Positions 41,301 through 51,147 of a stretch of 64,000 nt of DNA are shown here, one piece after another. Below the pieces are notes generated by a model that saw only the letters and a list, made by a program, of their open reading frames with translations, searched no databases and had not been told where the DNA came from. A program made the translations under genes and the position numbers. Within the stretch, counting starts at the first letter, position 1. Every line of letters begins with the position of its first letter. The stretch comes from Lineus longissimus (Eukaryota; Nemertea; Pilidiophora; Heteronemertea; Lineidae). The stretch spans positions 5,518,001 to 5,582,000 of the forward strand of contig NC_088317.1 of assembly GCF_910592395.1 (NCBI RefSeq), in the 5' to 3' direction.

Positions 41301-42051
41301 TGCAAGTATCAATGCGTATCTTTTCCCCCCCCCCCCCTCCTCAAGGGTCGACAAGATTCGGCGCCGTTTCTCTGCCGAAGCTTGAGGTATTTTCTTCCTG
41401 GAATTGTCGTATTCTTGGCGATGAAGTGCGAGGTCGTTGTGATATTGCGCCGAAAGCTTAACGACAAGATTGGATCAGCCGTGTTTTGTTTGCCGTAATC
41501 TTGGCGAAGACCCGGCGGGGTCATCGTCGTAATCTTGCCGGATTGGGGATTCCCCCTTGCGCATGCGTGGTACGCAATTTTTCGACGCTGTCACGCTTTT
41601 CATGCTGTTGTAGTGAACGCGTGTGTCGTGTGTTCTCGCATACTTTCGGGCATACTTTGCAGGTAATTTGTGTTTCATTTTCTTTGTATCATATCATCGT
41701 AAGATTTGGAGACCAAGGACTCGCTGAAGCCCTGAGGTTATCGATATAATGGCCTAGATTTTTAGCCCCTGCGACCCTATCTCTGCTGTGCTGCTAGTGC
41801 AGTGCCGAGTTGTGGTGGTCGAACATCTTTGGTGATTTCTGACCTAAAAAGGTGATAGCATGTCGAACATCTTAGGAAAAGGTGGTTAGGTGTCGAAATC
41901 TTTCCACATCATTGGATAATAGCAAGTGATAACCTGACGATTTTCGTCTAATGAACTCCTGCCGTAGCTTAGGTGAAGTGCATTGGGTATATTGTCGTAA
42001 AGGTGTCAAACCCTTGAGGAGGGGGGGGGAAGATACGCATTGATACTTGCA
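41301..42051. mobile_element. 751-bp MITE with TAA duplication
   Basis: Inverted ends of about 50 bp begin TGCAAGTATCAATGCGTATC and run into a poly-C/poly-G tract and 'tcctcaaggg'. TAA flanks both sides (41298-41300 and 42052-42054). The surrounding text ('ccataatt...aacaactcagaagg') resembles a local unit seen again near 42200 without the insert. The interior has repeated 'cgtaatcttggcga'-like motifs in both orientations and no coding capacity. A 3-bp TAA duplication suggests the PIF/Harbinger group, by inference. Confidence 0.78.
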
Positions 42052-42054
42052 TAA

Positions 42055-43562
42055 CAACTCAGAAGGATTAATAATGTCATAGAGGATCATAAAGAACAGT
42101 TCGACACCAATTTTATGCTTGTACTTGAAATGTGCATTAAATGACGAATGGGCGTGGCCATCGCATGACGACCTTTGACCCACCTAGAAGTGGATTAATC
42201 CCCATAATTGACAACTCGGAAGGATTCATATGATCACAGTGAACAGTAAGAAGGACTTTGACACAGGTTTCATGGATGTACTTGAGATGTGCTTTAAAGG
42301 CCTATGGGGTGCCACCTATAGGTCACTCAGAAATGGACTTGTCCCCATGATGGACACTTAAGAGTTCATCAATTCGTTTCCGACATAAACAAGGAACCAT
42401 TTATCATCAATTTGATTGTTGTACTCCATATGTAATATAAAACTAATTTTAGGGGAAATGTGGACAGCGCCCCCTTTTGCCATCCCCAAAAGCATTACTT
42501 AAGAGTTGCAAATTTGAAGGCCTCCATCATATATCTACTGATATCTGACCTCAAACCTTTAGTACTCAAGATGCTAATTAAATCTTTGCTAGCCCCTGGA
42601 CTAATATGATTTTCAATACTATTTCAGAGACATTTTAGAGTCCCCAGCTTTGTAAGTGTGATTCTGGTTGCCGATTTATATCAATTTCTCATGTCTTATA
42701 TCTTTAGGTAAAATTAGCATTAGGCTTATTTTAATGATTATTAATTACAGATGAACCGCCGCCGCTGCTGACACCAGCTCAGATGAACTACCTTTCACCA
42801 TCATGAATGCTAAAGCTACATGTATCACGAAAGATCTGAAGGATTACAATTAATAAAGGCGTGTTTCGTACAAAGGGACATTTCTTCATTTAAGTTTGAT
42901 CATAGTTTGGAATATCTCGCTCGAAATTACAGTCTGTATTGCACAAGAAATGATCTCGATCATTCTCGTTCAATAAAATATCATTATTGAATGGCTGTAT
43001 TGCACGCTCAGGTCATGCGATAAGTTAAAGATCCCACATGGGTGGACAGTAGCCTATAGTGGACTCCATACAATAGGCGTTACGACGCCGGTAAATGATT
43101 GATAGATTGATTGAATAGTCCTGCTTGAAACTGTTTTCTTTTAGTAGATTTTTGGCTTTCTCTTTTCCAGTTTTATTGAAGAAAAAGCCTGATACATTGA
43201 AATGATTCATGCAAGATATCGCTTTGATTAATGATGGTAAGGTTCAAGATGATGCTAATAAAATCTGAGGTTACTATATACTGCTCAGCTCATTGGATCC
43301 ACGTAATGACCTTTGGGAAATATAACCCGACCCCAAGTACATGTTTTCATTCTTGAAAATGTGTACTTACGTCAAATTTCGGACGACGTAATTTACACTT
43401 GCCATCGATGCCGCGCATCTCCTCTATTGTACTCTAAATACCACGAATGAGGACTATAATGCCAGCCAAAGAAGCCATACTTATTTTCCAGTGTATCAAT
43501 TAGCATTTTCCTTGAAAGACATTATATTGTACAATAAGTAATAGTCTTTTCATCAATTGTAG
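42055..43562. other. Non-coding region
   Basis: No gene recognised. Contains a diverged repeat of the MITE-flanking text near 42170-42230 and again near 42310-42360. Confidence 0.45.
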
Positions 43563-43604
43563 AACATCTGAACGTCAACACTGAACTCGCCACTCTCAAA
43601 GAAC
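43563..43604 (+). CDS. Exon-like cassette 1 (42 nt)
   Basis: A 42-nt segment bounded by 'tcaattgtag' and 'gtgagt'. It is open only in phase 2, encoding HLNVNTELATLKE. Its surroundings are duplicated at 43864 and 44282, including the polypyrimidine tract and donor. Length divisible by three, so skipping or duplication would keep frame. The parent gene is not identified. Confidence 0.45.
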
Positions 43605-43863
43605 GTGAGTTGTCCTGTATCAAATGTGTAATCTGTATTGATATAGATTCTCTCAAATGACACAATCAAAGTGTTTTGAATGATACCATTTTCATACAAT
43701 GCAAAGATATCTGCTGTAGTATTCTACCAATATCATGATTGAGGACTTCAATGCCATGAATGTAGACCGAGGAAGCCTTACATATTTTCGATTGTCTTCA
43801 GTATCATTTTCCTTGAAAGACTTGATATTGTACAATAAGTAATATTTTTTGTATCAATTGCAG

Positions 43864-43905
43864 AACATCAAAAATGTACAGGGGAAATGGCAATGCTCAA
43901 AGCAG
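43864..43905 (+). CDS. Exon-like cassette 2 (42 nt)
   Basis: Duplicate of cassette 1: 42 nt between 'tcaattgcag' and 'gtgagt', open in the same phase and encoding HQKCTGEMAMLKA. It starts 301 bp after cassette 1. The shared flanks ('ccttgaaagac', 'attgtacaataagtaata', 'aaatgtgtaatctgt') show a tandem genomic duplication. Confidence 0.45.
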
Positions 43906-44281
43906 GTGAGTTGTCCTATAAATGTGTAATCTGTGACATGGTTTTGTTTGAAATTTTCATACAACATACTCTAAATACCACAATTGATGACTATAATGTC
44001 AACCGAAGAAGCCTTTTTGATGTTTCGATTGTCTTAGACTTAAAGATGCAAATTCCCATCAGTATGATAGGGTGATGACTCACCCAGGTAGCTTTCTAAT
44101 GCATAGTGCCATAATGCATGACATGATGCACTTTGAGAAGCTCTCCAGACAATGCTCAAGCAGCAAATAGTAAGGTGACCTATTTTATCAGCCTTTTATA
44201 CCCCGGTTGCATCTTTAAGTAGCAAAGTCCCTGATAGACTTTATATTGTATGATAAGTAATATTTTTTTCATCAATTGTAG

Positions 44282-44338
44282 AAATTATAAAATGTGCAAC
44301 TGCCAGCACTAGTGAAATGTCAACTATCATCAAAGAAG
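44282..44338 (+). CDS. Exon-like cassette 3 (57 nt)
   Basis: Third copy: 57 nt between 'tcaattgtag' and 'gtgagt', same phase, encoding IIKCATASTSEMSTIIKE. It carries a five-codon extension relative to the other two but keeps divisibility by three. It starts 418 bp after cassette 2. Confidence 0.45.
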
Positions 44339-44681
44339 GTGAGTTATCCTATAAATGTGTAATCTGTTATGTATTCTCTCAGATGACGCAATCAAAGTGG
44401 TATGGATAATTCCAATTCCAAGGCCAACCACGTGTTGACCTGATTATACATCATCATCATCATCATCATCAGGTTAACATGATTGGTAGTTGAGCTTAAT
44501 CATATGGGGGATTCCCCTGTGCAAACAACTGCAGCAAGACTTGATATTGTACTTATGCACTCAAATTAACAGTTTTTCATTAATTGGTCCAACGTGCCCC
44601 ACTGGGTTTACTGGATATCATTGTCATCCATGTGATGCTTTAGACCTGTTTATGATATACAATGTTCTTTTTCAGATCAAG

Positions 44682-46061
44682 ATGGTAAGGAATTACAAAC
44701 CCAAGACTGACCGTGCAACATATGATGGTGCTTTGGTGATAAGGGCACTTGAAGAACTTGACAAGGGGAAGTCACTAATCCGATTCCGCCAGAAAGCAAG
44801 AGAAAACGAAAATGAAACCAAGGAACTAAATTTTCAGCCTAGGGATTTATACAGAACAAGACAGGTAGGCAGAACTAAACACTTTAACTTGAGTTGTTTT
44901 CTTTGGAATGACGACCTCAATTAAGTACTAGTATCTAGGTTATTGATGAAAACAGGAATGTGACAAAGGTATCCCACACTTTGAAATCTCTACTATTCTG
45001 ATAGGAACCGGACAAAATGTCAGTTTGTTTTGAGCCTGCCACCAAAGATGTGCTGTCTGTCATGCAAGGATTGTCAAGAAAAAAAACTAAGGCTTGCACT
45101 TTTCTTTCTTTTCAGGTTTTCACAAGAGAAGAAGAAGCTCATCTTGAGAGGTACATCTTGAAATGCTCCAAATTGTTCCATGGGCTGGGATATATAGCTG
45201 TTAGAAGACTTGCCTACGAATACGCTACATGTCTTGGTAGAAATGTGCCAGAGAGCTGGAACCGTGAAGAAAAAGCTGGTAGAGAATGGATGTCCGGGTT
45301 CACGAGTCGTCATGAAAATCTAAGTCTAAGGTCACCAGAGGCAACAAGCATCGCCCGTGCCCATGGTTTCAATAAAAAAGCTGTAGGCGAATTCTTTGCC
45401 CTTTTGAGTGAAGCATTTGCAAAACACAAATTTGCGGCCAATATGGTTTACAATCTGGATGAATCCGGAATCACCACGGTACAAAGTGTGCCCAAAATCA
45501 TTGCTGAAAAAGGTACAAAACAGGTTGGGCAAATAACTGCACAAGAGCGTGGGACTCTTGTGACTGTGTGTTGTTGTGTCAATGCTGTCGGGCAGGCACT
45601 CCCTCCAGCAATGATATTTCCAAGAGTGAACTATAAAGAATATATGGTGGAGGGGGCGCCAGCATCTACACTTGGATTAGCAACTCCAACCAGATGGATG
45701 AACTCTAAACTGTTTCCCCAGGTTTTGCGTCATTCCATCAAACATATGGGATGCTCTAAGGAAAAACCTGCACTTCTCCTTGTGGATAACCATGACAGCC
45801 ATTGCTCTTTGGAGGTAGTGGATCTAGCACGTGAAAATTGCCTAACTATTGTCACCTTTCCACCCCACTGTTCACACAAGCTTCAACCGCTAGATATTTC
45901 AGTTTATGGTCCTCTAAAGAAATATTACAGTGCAGCTGCAAACGAGTGGAACCTGAGTCACCCTGGTCGTCGAATTACCATATACGACTTGCCAATGCCA
46001 GCTTGTTTTGCCAGGTCCTTCTACAAGGCATTCACATACGACAATATTGTGGAAGGATTCA
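44682..46061 (+). CDS. Pogo/Jerky-like transposase, N-terminal and DDE part (two exons)
   Basis: Exon 1 44682-44864 (MVRNYKPKTDRATYDGALVI) contains the CENP-B/psq-like DNA-binding start and ends at a gtaggc donor. The acceptor ttttcag (45115) opens exon 2 at 45116 in phase. Exon 2 includes the CENP-B-type second helix-turn-helix ('AGREWMSGFTSRHENLSLRS') and the DDE_1 domain: 'MVYNLDESGITTV' (Asp), 'PALLLVDNHDSHCS' (Asp), 'TFPPHCSHKLQPLDISVYGP' (third acidic residue Asp). It proceeds to 'VEGFK', where HINE copy 2 enters. The coding parts show no stops, so the gene was intact when interrupted. An endonuclease/integrase of cut-and-paste transposition. Confidence 0.88.
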
Positions 46062-47131
46062 AATGAAATGGCCAGGGGCCATTGTGCTCACCGTATAGAT
46101 ATTTGGTGCTTTGGAATTCATCCAGGTTAAGAAACATTGTACATGTATAGTATGTATAGTATATAGGTCAAACCAAAGTCGGTATGACGTGATGTATCGT
46201 TGCTTGGTGTAAGTACCAGAATATCATCAAAAACAATTCACTAATAAACGAAATACAGTGGAACCCCGGTTGGCGACCACCTCAGTAACGCGACCACCCC
46301 GCCAACGCGACCACGATTCTCCGGTCCCGAATGGTTTCCTCTCTAATTACCATTAAGAGACCCCCGCTAAGACGACCACCCCGGTACCCCGACCGCGACC
46401 ACTGGCTTGGCCGGTCCCAAACTGAAAATCAACCCCGCTAACCCGACCACCAGGCCTAATTGCCGTAATCGGTCGCGACCGCGGCATAGTAATTAGCACC
46501 TCGCTGCCAAGCTTTGTTGAGACGGGGACAATGGCCATGGGAATACATATGAAAACAAAAAATACAATGTGATTTTGCAGGTATGATCAATTGTATAAGT
46601 GTAAATGAATAAATAAACTTTCCTTTTCTAACGTTTTCAAGTTTGTTTTCATTACTGAGCCAGTTCAGTACCAGACATGCGCACTCAGCAGCAGCAAAAT
46701 CATGTGATTTGCGTGATTTGCATATGAACTTATAATAAACGGCGGGTAGTTTGAAGACCACACTTATGACAATAACAAGCTTGCGAGACGTTTGAATGTT
46801 TTATGATATGGAGAACTTGGTTGATTTACTACAGTATCATTTTATATTTCTTTAAATATTTTGACTGAAAATAGACTTGATTAAAACTGTAGCATTACTC
46901 AACTCATCTTCTCAGGTGTGAATTGCTGATGAATCTTGGAACTCGCCGCTAATTTATTTTCGCATATTTTCGGAGCAATTAACGGCTCTCTTAATTGACT
47001 GTTAATTAACTCTTAGGTTCTCACATAAAGATGACAGATACCGAAGTAATTGATGAGCATTGATAGATTTATCTCATATCATCACTTGTCACTCATCTTA
47101 TCACAATTTCGCACCTCTGGACCGATTTTAG

Positions 47132-47139
47132 TATAAAAG
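47132..47139 (+). promoter_or_regulatory. TATA box of the Tigger-like gene
   Basis: 'tataaaag' lies about 52 bp upstream of the start codon at 47191 in an otherwise non-coding leader. A comparable 'gtataaatagggg' occurs in the unrelated element at 63.9 kb. Confidence 0.6.
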
Positions 47140-47190
47140 GGGTCTTTTTTGGAAGAAAATCATATCACCAGTGAATTCTGCAGAGACGAC

Positions 47191-48099
47191 ATGGCTACGA
47201 TCAAGAGAAAACCTAGAGAGATGACTATCAAGGAGAAGGTCGAACTCATCAAGAGCAGCGATGGCAAGTCACAGAGAGCCTTGGCAGAGATGTACGGCAT
47301 TGGCAAGACACAAGTCCAGGGGATACTGAAAAGAAAAGCCGAGTGGTTGTCATCATATAAAGATAGCGTCCAAGAAGACAGGAAGAGGTTGAAAGTCGGG
47401 ACATCACAATTCCAAGAAGACGTCGACCGCCTTACCTACCAGTGGTTTAAGCGAGTGAGAGCAGCCAACCTACCAGTGAGCGGTCCTCTACTTCAAGAAA
47501 AGGCCAAGTCGTTCGCAGTCTCCATCGGCAGTGAAGAGTTCAAGGCGTCCAATGGTTGGCTAGACAGGTTCAAGGGCCGGCACAACATCAACATGGCAGC
47601 GATATGCGGAGAGAGTGGTGCGGTCGGCGATGATATCGTGCAAGTTACAGCCAACACCGTCAGACGATGCTTTCGAAAATCGGGCCTAACAGACGAAGCG
47701 TTAGATGTCGACCCCGAAGAAGACGTCCCTTTAGCAGACCTCGTGGCCAGAGTCCAGGTGCATCTCGGCACAACCGATGAAGGCATTGCCGACTTTCTGA
47801 ACTGCGACGATGATCTTCAAACGTGCGATGATGATGTTCACGATATCGAAAAACGTATCCTTGAGGAGTACCGCCAACCGGGGGCAGACGAGCCGATTAG
47901 CGATGACGAAGATGATGAGCCAACCCCCAGCACGAGTGACGCCGAAACGATAAAGCCGCAAATAACGTCTCTTCGACAGGCCTACGACGCAATGGAGGAA
48001 ATCAAGTCGCTGTTCCTCGAACGAAATATGGATACCGTATCGGTATACGATGTACAGACTCTATTATGTGAACAGTTAGTAAATGCGCCAAAACAGTAA
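47191..48099 (+). CDS. CENP-B-like DNA-binding protein (transposase without DDE)
   Basis: 302 residues from ATG 47191 (MATIKRKPREMTIKEKVELI). Residues about 8-60 form the psq/CENP-B N-terminal helix-turn-helix ('SQRALAEMYGIGKTQVQGIL'). Residues about 70-135 form the CENP-B second DNA-binding domain ('LPVSGPLLQEKAKSFAVSIG', 'ASNGWLDRFKGRHNI'). After 'ICGESGAV' the sequence goes directly to the region that normally follows the DDE domain ('TANTVRRCFRKSGL'), then an acidic, Asp/Glu-rich tail and a terminal helix. About 200 residues with the catalytic triad are missing, yet the frame is intact. It should bind element ends but cannot cut; a role as a repressor is speculation. Confidence 0.85.
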   Translation: MATIKRKPREMTIKEKVELIKSSDGKSQRALAEMYGIGKTQVQGILKRKAEWLSSYKDSVQEDRKRLKVGTSQFQEDVDRLTYQWFKRVRAANLPVSGPLLQEKAKSFAVSIGSEEFKASNGWLDRFKGRHNINMAAICGESGAVGDDIVQVTANTVRRCFRKSGLTDEALDVDPEEDVPLADLVARVQVHLGTTDEGIADFLNCDDDLQTCDDDVHDIEKRILEEYRQPGADEPISDDEDDEPTPSTSDAETIKPQITSLRQAYDAMEEIKSLFLERNMDTVSVYDVQTLLCEQLVNAPKQ

Positions 48100-48830
48100 A
48101 AAATTCGGGACTTTTTCAGTGTTGTAAGGGACTAATCTTAAAGACTTGCCTTGGTAAAACTGATGATGTGCTAATTAGCGCTGATGTATTGTAGTCTTAA
48201 TTGGTCTGTGTAAATAATCATAAGTGTGAACTCCGCGGTGCAAAGATGTGAATAATTGCAAGTGCAATCTTTAATTGTCACAATTCTGTAACTTTTGTCT
48301 TGAATAAAATGATCAAAAGTCTGTTAACCATTATTGTTGTACCGTTTAAATAAAAAGGTTAATTCAAATAAAATATATTGCCTTCGTAATTCATTTAATT
48401 ACAAATAAAAACATAACACAATAGAAAATATGTTTTTATTCGCAATAAAATGCTAAGTTATGCAAATTAACATGCGTTACGGCTCACGTGGAATCATACG
48501 ACAAGTTTACTTCAATCGTCACAAACAGTCGGGTACATGGAGGATGATTCACCAAATTGCCCGCAAATGCGTCACGTCGGGCAAATAATGAAACTTTGTG
48601 GATAAAATGAGTTAGAAAAGGTAATTTTGTAACTCATTACCTTTTCTAACTCATTCTGAGAATGTAACATGTAATTTTATCGACAAACTGTTCTTGCGAG
48701 GCATGATAACAAAACTTTGGAGCGTGCATCATCTCAATCAGGCAGCGTTGCTATGGTAGTATAGCGTACACACGCCATGCAGTCGGCAATTTTGGCGGGA
48801 AAAATAATCATGTACTTCGTCTGGGGATTC
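48100..48830. other. 3' non-coding part of the Tigger-like element, with a hairpin
   Basis: AT-rich. At 48607-48654 there is a perfect 19-bp inverted repeat ('atgagttagaaaaggtaat' and its complement) with a 10-base loop. Confidence 0.75.
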
Positions 48831-48916
48831 CCAACTTCGCCAACACGACCACCCCGGTAACACGACCACTCCGACCACGGTCCCATGAGTGGTCGTGTTA
48901 CCGGGGTTCCACTGTA

Positions 48917-50060
48917 TTGCACTTTTTACCTATTTCAGTTTTGGCCTCCTGGTGGCCAAGTTGAGTACCAGATCAAATCGAAATTCGCAGTCCGAGGTAA
49001 CATGACGTAGGGAGTCATGTGTACCAAATTTCAAGTTCATAGCTTTAGTGGTTAAGAAACGTGCCATAAACGACCAATTTACGCCATTTGACCTCTGTGA
49101 CCTTGAAAAGCAGGTCAAATCAAACACTCATATGATATGTGATGTATCCTTGCTTGGAGAACCTACCATAAAAATGTTATTGAAAACGAATCACTAATAA
49201 GCGAGATATCACATTTTCGAGGTTTTCACTTTTGGCCCCCTGGTGGCCAAGTCGAGAATCAGACCGGACTGAAATCAGGGTCAGACGTCAGCTGACCTAG
49301 GGGGTCCTTTGTACAAAGTCTCAAGTTCATAGCCTTAGGGGTTAACAAACGTTCCACAGTTACGCTCAAATGGCCAATTTACGCCATTTGACCTCTGTGA
49401 TCTTGACAGTACGTCAAATCAAAACCCGTATCATATGTGATGTATCCTTGCTACGAGTATCTACCATAAAATTTTTACCAAAAGCTAATCAGTAATAAGC
49501 GAGATATGGCACTATTCAAATTTTTGGTTTTGGCCCCCTGGTGGTCAAGTTAAGAATCAGACCGGCTCGAAAATCAGTGTCACAGGTCATCTGACCTAGG
49601 GGGGTCATGTGTACCAAGTTTAAAGTTCATAGCTTTAATGGTTAAGAAACGTGCCATATTTACACACAGACGGCCAATTCACACCATTTGACCTCTGTGA
49701 CCTTGAAAGTACGCCACATCGACCTAATTTTTTGTCAACATGTAGAGCTACTTAACAGACAAAACGTGCCACTATCGGTGAAATTTTAGAGTTTGACCTC
49801 TGTGACCTTGACAAGTAGGTCAAATCAAAAACCCGTATGATATGTGATGTATCCTTGCTAGGGATGCCCACCATAAAAATTTTAGCAAAAACAAATCAGT
49901 AATAAACGATTTATCGCACTTTTTAAGTTTTTGGTTTTATCCCCTGGTGGCCAGGTGAAGAATAAGACTGGACCAAAATTCGCTGCCAGAGGTCATGTGA
50001 CCTAGGTCATAATGTGTACAAAGTTTCAAGTTCATAGCACTAGCGGTTAAGAAACGTGCC
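48917..50060 (+). repeat. Core tandem units of HINE copy 2
   Basis: Roughly four ~300-bp units with 'ggccccctggtggcc', 'aagaaacgtgcca' and 'gacctctgtgaccttga'. More diverged from each other than in copy 1; a short extra duplication of the nuclear-receptor-like motif lies near 49690-49830. Confidence 0.85.
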
Positions 50061-50143
50061 ACACAGGATATGGACGACGGACGACGGATGACGGACGACG
50101 ACGACGACGACACAGGGCTATGGCTATGGCCTGACGGTGAGCC

Positions 50144-50478
50144 AAAAAGCAGGAGTTTTCCCTTTAAACTCGGATGTCTTTTCTTAAGCAGACCTCCTGC
50201 CATCAACAGTGTTCAGACCCGCACAACCCTCCACCAGCCTTGAAGATCAGTCAACTGATGAAGAACAGATACCTGAGGATGCACATAAGGAACCAGAAGG
50301 GGCCGACACTTCATCATATTTGCCAGAGGACATTAGGCCATTGCCAAGATTAGCAGTGGATGCCTCAAAGACAGGTAGAAAGCGGAAATTAGGAACAGCC
50401 ATGGTACTAACAAGTACTCCAGAGAAGGAACGACTGCTACAGTTGTCTTCAGAAAAGAACGCCAAGAAAACTACCGGT
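50144..50478 (+). CDS. Pogo/Jerky-like transposase, middle fragment
   Basis: Continues the transposase after HINE copy 2. In phase it reads AGVFPF at once and then shifts frame around 50200 into 'RPAQPSTSLEDQSTDEEQIP' and 'GRKRKLGTAMVLTSTPEKER'. The 'TSTPEK' text is the typical post-DDE linker of pogo/Jerky-like transposases. It is cut at 50479 by HINE copy 3. No catalytic residues here. Confidence 0.7.
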
Positions 50479-51065
50479 AATGAAATGGCCAGGGCCATTG
50501 TGCTCACCTCTTGTGAAGGGAAGATGGATGAAGCATTAGCATGGTTTTAAATGTAAGAAAGCATTTCAAGGCACCCTTAGGGGAGAGTCCACTATTAACA
50601 TTTGGGGCCCTGCTGGCCAAACTGAGAATCAGAAAAAGACTGCAGTTTAGTCTAAGAGTATAGGGGTACATTCGTACCAAGTTAGGGATCTGTAGCTAAA
50701 GCAGTGACAAAACGTGCCGTCATTGTAAAATGGCGGTGCCATAGGAAAACTTTGACCTCTGTGACCTTGAGAAGTAGGTCAAATCAAAAACCCATATCTA
50801 TGAAATGTATCCTTGCTAGGAGTACCTACCATAAAAATGTCATGAAAATCAGACCACTATTAAATAGACCACGTGCTAACAGTATTTATTCTAAACTTCC
50901 GTTTGACACTTTATGGAACAAAGCTTTTTCTTTTGTAAAGTATTGTTAGGCTTTAGTACAATACAGAATTGCAAAGTTCACCCAGGTAACCATGCACACT
51001 AATTGGTAATTACTATTTAAACATGCCCCAGATGCCGACCTCTTTATTCCTCTTTTTATATAAAT

Positions 51066-51119
51066 CCTTAGTATATACTAAGGCTTATAGGTGGCATATA
51101 TACGATTTTAACCAATCAG
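51066..51119 (+). promoter_or_regulatory. Putative promoter of the FEN/PIN-like gene
   Basis: Contains a perfect 18-bp palindrome CCTTAGTATATACTAAGG (51066-51083), a TATA-like 'gcatatatacg' (about 51094-51104) and a CCAAT box 'accaatcag' (51111-51119), all within 85 bp of the start codon at 51148. The promoter role is inferred from motif content. Confidence 0.5.
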
Positions 51120-51147
51120 AGAGTCCCTTGGGCCCTTCTTGCCCAAG

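Larger units (their letters stand above)
43480..44420 (+). repeat. Three tandem duplicated blocks around the cassettes
   Basis: Blocks of about 300-420 bp share text upstream ('atattgtacaataagtaata') and downstream ('aaatgtgtaatctgt', 'tctctcaaatgacacaatca') of each exon-like segment. Divergence among them indicates an old duplication. Confidence 0.8.
46256..48914 (+). mobile_element. Tigger/pogo-like element lacking its DDE domain
   Basis: Ends CAGTGGAACCCCGG (left) and the inverted CCGGGGTTCCACTG (right) with TA flanks at 46254-46255 and 48915-48916, as in Tigger/pogo. Extended ends hold many 'cgaccacc' motifs in both orientations. It encodes one 302-residue protein with the DNA-binding part of the transposase but not the catalytic part. 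HINE text resumes exactly after the right TA. Confidence 0.9.
46062..50143 (+). mobile_element. HINE copy 2, itself carrying a Tigger-like element
   Basis: Starts AATGAAATGGCCAGGGGCC and ends ACGGTGAGCC, with core ~300-bp units at 48917-50060 and a GGACG/ACG microsatellite near 50070-50112. The Tigger-like element at 46256-48914 is inserted in the first unit. The insertion into the pogo-like gene lies in an A-run, and removal keeps the reading frame (…GFK to …AGVFPF). Confidence 0.75.

Noticed and set aside
44449-44468. Short (CAT)n tract as a regulatory feature
   Set aside because: A common microsatellite with no link to neighbouring genes.
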